64,000 nt of DNA, taken from assembly GCA_018287875.1 (NCBI GenBank), contig JAGVVL010000001.1, positions 1,798,001 to 1,862,000 on the forward strand, written 5' to 3'. Under the pieces are notes generated by a model. That model had not been told where the DNA came from and did not search any database. It saw only the letters and a list, made by a program, of their open reading frames with translations. The DNA comes from Nigrospora sphaerica (lineage: Eukaryota; Ascomycota; Sordariomycetes; Amphisphaeriales; Apiosporaceae). Below are positions 59,201-64,000 of the stretch, in pieces (the stretch's first letter is position 1; each line of letters begins with the position of its first letter). The position numbers and the translations under genes are program-made.

Positions 59201-62200
59201 TTCTCCAGTAGAGAGTGCCATGGGGGTGTCGTCCGGCTTCGTGCTGTCCTCGGGCATCGTTGCAAATGTATGTTCGAGGACCATCTTTTCAAGGGCAGGT
59301 GTTGGGCTTCTTGGAGCCCCAGGTTCGAGAGTATACTTTAGCTCGCCGGCTGGTTCTTTAGCTGGGACAGACTGAGCGTCTTGAGTCTCATCATCCGTCC
59401 TCAACACCTGGGCAGATGTAGAATCCTCGTTGCCACCTGCTGGGGCTTTTCGTACAACCATGGGGTCGGTGGCGGTACCAGGGGCTTGCAACTCGCTTCC
59501 CAGCGCTTCATTATTTGTGGCCAACTGCACACCCTGCAAAAGTGCTGTCGACACAGAAGAGTCTTCCGAGTCCTCGGGCACTGGAGTTTTGGGCGCAACC
59601 TGATTGGTTTCTAGGCCAGCCTCGAGAGTCGCATCATGTGCGACAATGGCTCCATCCTTGGGTAATTCCTCCACCGGTTGCTCATCATTCGGCAGCGCTG
59701 ATTGCTCAGTGACCGGATGTTTGGTGGCTGGTGGTTCCTTCTCCGAAGGCTGGCCGGTTGCTAAAAAAGACGGCTTGGGCTGTTCGCTAGGCGCCGGAAT
59801 GAGAGGTGAGCCTGGCTGTTGAGTTTGGCTTTCCGCTGTCTTCTCGTCCTCCTCTCGCATTTTCGCGGCGACGTTTGCGGCTTCTTCTCGGGGCATGGGC
59901 TCCGCTGTGGGATGATCGAAGGGCATGGCCACTTTCGGAGGGAGTGATTGTGGCTCTAACGGCGACTGCGGCCCTTCTGAGTCCACAGCAGCGGAGGAGA
60001 AGGGATCCCCGAAGACGGGTCTCCCAGTGGCCAACTGCTCCGAGATTGGCGCTTCCATCGCGCTAACCGCTTGGACCTGGCTAGCCCGCTTCTTTTTCCT
60101 GTCCTTTTTGGACTGGTTGGGTGACGAACTGGCGAGGTCATCGTCCTGGGGCACGTCCTGATGGTTGTCGACGGGTTCGGCCTCCCTGGCCATTGGCATT
60201 TCCCTGACAGGCAGCACTAACGTCGTCTCGACCTTTGGCTCAGCAGCAGACGGGCTGATGTCTCCTTGCATGGGTGCAGAAGTCGATTCAACAAGGCGTG
60301 ATCGGTGGTGCTTTCGTGGGCCCTCTTCGTATTCGTCATCGTCATCCTCTATGGCATTTTCCGTTCCCGTCGGCATGAGAGAGGGGCGTCGGGTGGAGGC
60401 ACCGTCTTGACCAGAGTGCGTGGACGTTATGTTGAAGAGAGTCGTGCTCCTTTGCCTCTTGTCCATCATGTCCGGATTCGGGCTCTGGGGTCGCGACAAT
60501 GCCTCCTGCGCTGCCCAAGCCGCGGCGTCGAAGGAAGCTCGAAACGACGGGCGCCGGGGGTAGCTGCTCGCACTGGCATGGCGCATGCCAATGCCCGTAG
60601 ACCAAGGGGATTGTAACTGGTTGAAGAGCCCGAATAGTCCTTGGCCAACGGGTGGTGAGAGTGTCGCAGGTTCGGGGTCTGAGTCGGGATCCGGATCCAA
60701 TGCCTGGTCGGTTGACGTAATGATAGCTGGGACTTTGGGAAGTTGAGCGCGGGGTTCCTGCTTCGGCGAGCCAGGTTGCGGCTCCTTTGGCACAGGGGCA
60801 ATCAGTGGCGCCTCGTCCGCTACTGATTGAGGCTCTGGGTTAGGTGGGACCAGTGGGGTCTCGCTGGCATCAGGGTCGACATCGGCAGCCCCTCCCCTCT
60901 TCTTCTTTTTCTTCTTGTCCTTGTTGGCCGGTTTGGCGGTTGACCATTCCTCGTCGGGCTCTGCCTCGTCGGCCAAGCGGGCAGGAGGGGCCGGGTCGGA
61001 GCTCCCATCGTGGGTCGGCGCGTGTTCCCGGCTGGCCTCGGACACGTCTGGCTCCGAAACGGCCGGCACCGGCTCAACGGACGCGACGGCAGCGGGCGCG
61101 TGGCGGCTCTTTTTACTCTTCTTGGCCATTGCGACGTCACGGGCGTCGTCGGATGGCTCTGGCTCTACCAAGCCGGGCTCAGAGGGGTCGGCCGACTCGG
61201 CAGTCTGGCCGGGCTCATCGGCCACGGACCGGGCGCGTGGCGGAAATGGCGCGGTGGGCCCGTTGAGGCTCACTGCTTGCGACTCCAAGGGCTCCTCCAA
61301 GATGTTTTGGCGCTTCTCGCTGTTCGTCTGGGCCGCCTCGTTGCTGTCAGTGGTGCCAGCGGTGCCAGCGGGGTCGTGCGGGTGGAAGAGGTCGGGAGGA
61401 ATTTGGGCGACGGGGCCTTCCGCCCGAGACGCACGGGTGGTGGTGATATCACCGGCCCCCAGCCCTGCAAGAGGAGGTGGTAGCGGCTGGTCCGCGGTCG
61501 CAGCACCAGACGCAGCAGCAGCAGCAGCAGGAGCGGCGGCGGAGGCAGCGGCAGCGGCAGTAGCGGAGGATGGAGGGGCAGCACCGACGGGTGGGTCAAC
61601 GGGTGGGGCCATGGCGCCAGGGCCCGGCTGCACCTCGTCTTCACCGCTGTAACGGTTGGGCTGGGATGGCGGCGCATCCTCCACCTTTGCTGGAGGCGTG
61701 GTCTCTGGTGATTTGTCGCTGGCCAGATCCAGCCCGTCCTCCGCATGCGGTGGGGTGGAGCGCCCACGAGGATGCGACGCCCACACTTCGCTATCCCGAC
61801 GCCGCTGCTGCTCGGCTTCGCTCAATTCTCCTGCCCGACTGCCTTCTTCGTCTTCTTCTGCCTGGGCCCAACGGATGCCCATCGATGCTGCTTCTGGCGC
61901 CTTCTCTGCCGCTTCTGCCCCGTTGCCAAGGAGCCCGCCCCCGCGCCCAAGCGTGCCCGTCGCAGAGGGGAAGTAGTTGTGGCTCCTCTCGTCCTGCACA
62001 CGTGGTACTGTCGTCGGGATTTGCTGCATGGCCGGCGCAGAGAGGAAATACCCTGCGTCACCCCTCTGCAGCCCAGTCGCCCCGGAGCTCGAGCGTCGTG
62101 AACCCGGGCCCTCTCCCGCATGGGCCTGGGATTGGCTGCGCTCGGCATCTTCAAACACCACATCGGAGAGCTTGGGCGCGGGCTCGGGTTCGCCAGTTGA

Positions 62201-64000
62201 AATGCCAGCCTGCGGATTCACTGCTTGCATACCTTGTTGGCTTTCCTTAGCGTCGTGCCAGACTAGGGACTCATCCAACATTCGAGAGCCATCAGCCTCG
62301 TCCGCCCGGGGCACCTGCTCTTGGCCCTGGTCTAGTTTGTCCTCCGGTATAGGTGCAGTCTCGGTCTCGTGTGTCAACGCCTCCTGCTTTTCCTGGATAG
62401 CTGCATTCTCCAAGCTGGGTCCTGCTTCCACCATCGAGGAGGCCATTCCCGGTTCTGCTCCCCAAGACTGTGCTTTCTTCCCCCTTCTCTTTCTCCTGCC
62501 CTTCTTGCTCGCAGTAGGAGAAAGTGGTGGCTCTGTTGGAACCACATCTCCGTGAACCTCCTGCCGCGCGCCGTCAAGGGTGCCATCCTGAATCTGATCC
62601 GAGGACCTGTCTAGCGCCCGCTCCCGAGGCTGGCCTTGGAATGTTGCCAGATCTGCGTCTCCGGGCTCTTTTTGGCCTTCAACCTGGCGCGGAGGGTGTT
62701 GGGGAGCCGCATATCGACGCAAATCTTCCCGCGGGGCCCTATTGCCCGCGGTTTGCATCGAATCCTCGAGTGCGCCGGTCAGCTTTTTTTGGTCGTCGGC
62801 GTGTGCGTCTCCGACAAACACGACGGAGCTCTGTTGTGCTTCTGGGTGCATGTCTGACATAACGAAGGGCTGCAGCTGGGGGGATACAGCGGTTCTTGGC
62901 AACTCGTCCACTGGAGCTGCGGACTCCAGTATGACCGGCTCTTGAGGTTCTTTGGATCCCTGTTTGTCAGATGGGGCACTCCCGTCCGTGACAGGCAATT
63001 GAGAGGCGCTGTCGGATAGCAGGTTGGCTGAAGATGGCGGTACTTGGCGGTCCAGGATCAGAGGGCGTTCGCTCCCCTGTACTTGGCCCTCCCTCAGAAC
63101 GGGGTCGACCTGTTCGAGCGTTTGGGATGGGGTTTCCCTTCCAGTGATTGCATCGTCTTGTGACATGTGGCTAGCTGTTCCTACTTCCATAGATGAAGAG
63201 ACTGTAGGGTCAGCTCCCTCTTCTTCTTGTAGTGATGTACTTGCTCCAGCATCCAAGGCCTGTGGGTGTATTTGAGCTGTAGGAACCTCTGCTTGGGTTT
63301 GTTCCAGAGCCACAGTATGTGTAACAGGCTGCGTATTCGCCGAAGGCGCCCTGGTGGCCGTCGCTTGTAGCTCACCGTCTTTTACAGATGCACTAGCATG
63401 GGCCTCTGCCTCTGTGACACGGTAGTTGTCGGTGCTGCGTCGATGAGTTGCTGAGGTTCCAGATTCGTGGGCTGAATCAAGAGTGGGCACGCCTGCAACA
63501 GATTGTCTTTTCTCTTCCGTAATTTCCTTTAAAGGCAGTGTGGGAGAAGACTGGGACTCGGGTTCTGACTGAACTTCAAGCTGGGGGATGAGGACGACGT
63601 GTTCTCCTGCCTGTGATACAGAATCATCGGCGGTGACTTTGCTATTTGCGTCTGCTTGCCAGTCAGGGAGAGACTGTATTTCAGCGCGAGGCCCACCTAT
63701 CTGAGGAACTGGACTCTCCTGGAGTTGTTGGGTATCAGTATCCGCATCCTCAGCTTCAAGCTTTGTGACATATTCTGTGTCTTCACCCTGCTCTGCAAAA
63801 GAGGCAGGCATTTCCACGCCAGAGGTAGAGTATTCGGCTGCAGTGGTCCTGTTCTGGGTGTCTGGCTGGATCACAACTTGGGCGCCAACGCGTGAAGGCT
63901 CCGAAGCGACATTGTCTCCAGTCTGTGAATCCAACTCTTCAGAATCAATCAATGACCGTGGCTCTGGGTGTAGAATTGTCGGCACCATATTCTCCTTCGA
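53288..64000 (-). CDS. Giant Leashin-like / 'involucrin repeat' protein, C-terminal part (5' end beyond window)
   Basis: A single open frame of over 3,570 codons runs off the right edge. An ATG lies at 63988, but the frame is still open before it, so the true start is probably outside. Residues 1-3050 (counted from 63988) are low-complexity, rich in Glu, Ala, Pro, Ser and Thr, with an Ala run (about 803-833) and spaced basic blocks such as KDKKKKKKRGG, KKDRKKKRAS, KRPKRDKKKRKPS and KKGRRKRRGKK. A coiled coil spans about 3079-3233 (VLELESKVEQLLMENRMLME onwards). Then comes a folded-looking domain (DHFDHRCQQLCAHVQQWVLR, FSDMRACRL, DVFMSMTMNMIWEFVFTRYL, MREAVDLSIEMRTQRGEYMM) and a Ser/Thr-rich tail. 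This architecture is that of fungal proteins annotated as involucrin repeat proteins. These include Leashin (LAH), the tether of Woronin bodies at the cortex or septal pore, whose C-terminal part is a separate product (LAH-2) in Neurospora. The Leashin identity is an inference from architecture. Confidence 0.82.
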   Translation of the reverse strand, partial: SKENMVPTILHPEPRSLIDSEELDSQTGDNVASEPSRVGAQVVIQPDTQNRTTAAEYSTSGVEMPASFAEQGEDTEYVTKLEAEDADTDTQQLQESPVPQIGGPRAEIQSLPDWQADANSKVTADDSVSQAGEHVVLIPQLEVQSEPESQSSPTLPLKEITEEKRQSVAGVPTLDSAHESGTSATHRRSTDNYRVTEAEAHASASVKDGELQATATRAPSANTQPVTHTVALEQTQAEVPTAQIHPQALDAGASTSLQEEEGADPTVSSSMEVGTASHMSQDDAITGRETPSQTLEQVDPVLREGQVQGSERPLILDRQVPPSSANLLSDSASQLPVTDGSAPSDKQGSKEPQEPVILESAAPVDELPRTAVSPQLQPFVMSDMHPEAQQSSVVFVGDAHADDQKKLTGALEDSMQTAGNRAPREDLRRYAAPQHPPRQVEGQKEPGDADLATFQGQPRERALDRSSDQIQDGTLDGARQEVHGDVVPTEPPLSPTASKKGRRKRRGKKAQSWGAEPGMASSMVEAGPSLENAAIQEKQEALTHETETAPIPEDKLDQGQEQVPRADEADGSRMLDESLVWHDAKESQQGMQAVNPQAGISTGEPEPAPKLSDVVFEDAERSQSQAHAGEGPGSRRSSSGATGLQRGDAGYFLSAPAMQQIPTTVPRVQDERSHNYFPSATGTLGRGGGLLGNGAEAAEKAPEAASMGIRWAQAEEDEEGSRAGELSEAEQQRRRDSEVWASHPRGRSTPPHAEDGLDLASDKSPETTPPAKVEDAPPSQPNRYSGEDEVQPGPGAMAPPVDPPVGAAPPSSATAAAAASAAAPAAAAAASGAATADQPLPPPLAGLGAGDITTTRASRAEGPVAQIPPDLFHPHDPAGTAGTTDSNEAAQTNSEKRQNILEEPLESQAVSLNGPTAPFPPRARSVADEPGQTAESADPSEPGLVEPEPSDDARDVAMAKKSKKSRHAPAAVASVEPVPAVSEPDVSEASREHAPTHDGSSDPAPPARLADEAEPDEEWSTAKPANKDKKKKKKRGGAADVDPDASETPLVPPNPEPQSVADEAPLIAPVPKEPQPGSPKQEPRAQLPKVPAIITSTDQALDPDPDSDPEPATLSPPVGQGLFGLFNQLQSPWSTGIGMRHASASSYPRRPSFRASFDAAAWAAQEALSRPQSPNPDMMDKRQRSTTLFNITSTHSGQDGASTRRPSLMPTGTENAIEDDDDEYEEGPRKHHRSRLVESTSAPMQGDISPSAAEPKVETTLVLPVREMPMAREAEPVDNHQDVPQDDDLASSSPNQSKKDRKKKRASQVQAVSAMEAPISEQLATGRPVFGDPFSSAAVDSEGPQSPLEPQSLPPKVAMPFDHPTAEPMPREEAANVAAKMREEDEKTAESQTQQPGSPLIPAPSEQPKPSFLATGQPSEKEPPATKHPVTEQSALPNDEQPVEELPKDGAIVAHDATLEAGLETNQVAPKTPVPEDSEDSSVSTALLQGVQLATNNEALGSELQAPGTATDPMVVRKAPAGGNEDSTSAQVLRTDDETQDAQSVPAKEPAGELKYTLEPGAPRSPTPALEKMVLEHTFATMPEDSTKPDDTPMALSTGETQVTPVAALIPEPQFSKPELPAGVSTDRDVPEYAPVHMGDGKERAVESVVFDDQAAQSALDTRTRSPEMAADESPVAGSPPSPNPQRFGLPIIGIDEPPTGPSVFQARKQTGLSKAIDIPDSDSREAARRSVSSSPEEHVAGQIPTVIHDTTLNGSEVPATKQSNSRQKRNNCAQAKLEPEPVAGSTAEDAVANPETEADAAAANTDGNVHPEQIMNMTEMGTETQLPGVTDPTLMPADADLIANQELRRKPLASEQALGGLEPDDNVLASDVIVALKSIQDGEVEPHFAPALTEPPTQQSQGKVPAIEMSEGENASLQQKSKAVVTGITETEGVPSCCGGNSMESDSVTKSSEVNDGPAHISEPQQPESTSQTVTRGSIMNQEIAHAQSIPQGFSEETTKNVVIKHNPAVQEKAQDAALDNLEPSNGDVVAHPVLTESQPLDNVALRKDQPTTSPPSPDNTAAALWSAQGSGPRSLADKAEPHQSVAPDVTSLSDKCLPEMAPKASRDVTSGAVLEETPSVTGEGTDSPRASLFKDPVKPVIPKRPKRDKKKRKPSVSMEISPAQMDPVEAVALPEDSAEPAGPAGSSHETSAENVVAEKATSSDSAAVDLVVPRSTCAESASAEALRDGFLVKRLETRDQGSQTTILAESEPSDSSVTEKTNVGEASLQTETDQTEPAFSVPGDKTKELDLWNRVGNFINDGWSAAPTKAAWDEKKFETQSIAERPFEKRSPPPWETASMLDEAPTESTGAPDTLPDQSFLSDSDFAGSSRLGKEMNLRPITPLTPPPPQMMSAPVEIGTSPAHLRSDVDHDASFAQTQPDKKAPARSFLEEEAVSTPVSAPRQLTASYLRDRRQGSSPYSVPHAAPDNSGNMTDSAAGDIAASYLAQPPASESSQFPQSPSKGASSTGTAQCKVPSGHDAATSNLEPQGKSAGKLLPPMRLQRAPAVSHAHKAMNDERGVFPEKKQEKPGEQFGKIPKPEPSTPTGVGEGLVAKMAARFKGFTDDKDKQSRTPAERNAPRKDGDFPPLDRDSTLDVVGEKAGAGTGWSSPKEIPDKMAENLGIHIARKQTPIRARQLVGIGSDLPESPIVGRGGEESKSDQARSLARHKAAGEEASRKEPAPSSELIRDIEELDTSEAHQDEDDASDAPNAPNAHTAHELTPSTTVSNHDALDWARGSTLSARSLPPVEEETHEELERDMQSTDGHSQRLGTPEINRDSGFTADSSHPLRRGLFEDVSQRDSGVHLVEGVSNKLEGLSLSNEAGTRHSWASTESRGSPAPPAEERRAGRSPLGDEVPRLRQYSLHGESRPPEAEGADKVDPQKPRTVTPQTRPKRSVSENVSRFEEMRHEEDGKEPRRSASNTSMARLRTPEPLKLRPDSPGSRSLRSSGTNTPPLRSRRMGGDLRSQSQTSLRSVSVTDTIDPDQDLDHDKDPADRPATRNTTPVANEGRVRARDMADVYDGVGEGRMGSPRSPTRPHSMRRRQSMQVLELESKVEQLLMENRMLMEARQQAETHGHQRAAVTITERDAEIEQLKGLLEGMRREVQRLAEVNDGLNSANAQLAHQQNDRYNRLESQHQSANQELEQYRTQYTRSLREKDGEIQELRQQLAATQDQVRQLQQQILASKHADADFLRLRDEDHFDHRCQQLCAHVQQWVLRFSKFSDMRACRLTGEINDEKIIDRLDNSMLDGTDVDEYLSDRVRRRDVFMSMTMNMIWEFVFTRYLFGMDREQRQKLKSLEKLLSEVGPPQAVRQWRAVTLTLLSKRPAFGNQRNEDTEAVVQAILQTLSMILPPPTNLEDQIQSQLRRVMREAVDLSIEMRTQRGEYMMLPPLQPQYDGNGDIAETVYFNAALMNERSGGSVSNQELEAQGAVVRSVLFPLVVKKGDDNGLGDDEIVIFPAQVLVAKPKPATIRMVTPSSEMSAVPGSRGTTPSVLSKSATPSVLSRSATSLPMTPQSPGPHSTTR

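Noticed and set aside
58308..61652. Several 150-260-codon plus-strand frames inside the giant Leashin-like gene
   Set aside because: They lie opposite a single uninterrupted frame of more than 10 kb with family-specific C-terminal domain. Composition follows the complementary low-complexity sequence.

Overview
The window is nuclear DNA of a filamentous ascomycete (Pezizomycotina), most likely a Sordariomycete. The evidence is short introns (42-260 nt) with GT..AG ends and CTGAC/CTAAC-like branch sites, GC-rich coding DNA, a fungal gene set, and at the right edge a giant protein of the Leashin/'involucrin repeat' type, a family known from fungi that have Woronin bodies. The species cannot be named from the sequence. 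There is no operon, phage, plasmid, CRISPR array, rRNA gene or recognisable tRNA gene.

Layout. 1-235 (-): start of a PYM-type Mago/Y14 partner, cut by the window edge. 683-1139 (+): five-exon gene for subunit 9 (QCR9) of respiratory complex III. 2467-8995 (+): UBR1-type N-recognin E3 ubiquitin ligase. 9593-11260 (-): WDR5/Swd3-type WD40 protein with an unusual RS-rich N-terminal extension. 11261-16006: no supported gene. 16007-18061 (+): membrane-anchored type-B carboxylesterase, convergent with 18314-21142 (-), a Dph6-type diphthine-ammonia ligase fused to two RidA-like domains. 23605-25547 (-): Msn2/Msn4-type C2H2 stress transcription factor. 25548-41482: 15.9 kb without a recognisable gene, rich in simple repeats and ending in an AT-richer island. 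41483-42552 (+): DUF202 membrane protein. 43135-45610 (+): Hcs1/IGHMBP2-type SF1 helicase. 45611-50126: another gene-free stretch with long microsatellites. 50127-52150 (+): fungal protein of unknown function with two coiled-coil segments. 53288 to beyond 64000 (-): C-terminal 3.5 kb of codons of the giant Leashin-like protein.

The genes are mostly housekeeping functions: mRNA surveillance/translation, respiration, N-degron proteolysis, histone H3K4 methylation, translation factor modification, stress transcription and DNA/RNA helicase work. They do not form a metabolic cluster. I reconstructed splice junctions by reading frame and family motifs. Several proteins (QCR9, the DUF202 protein, the helicase, the esterase, the ends of UBR1 and Swd3) only become whole when these introns are removed.

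The features most worth a second look are the giant Leashin-like gene with spaced basic blocks, the RS domain on the COMPASS WD40 protein, the 17-nt microexon of QCR9, the 15.9-kb gene-empty region upstream of the Msn2-type regulator, and the AT-richer island at 38.1-41.4 kb with a signal-peptide-like reading frame. I found no convincing new multi-gene system.
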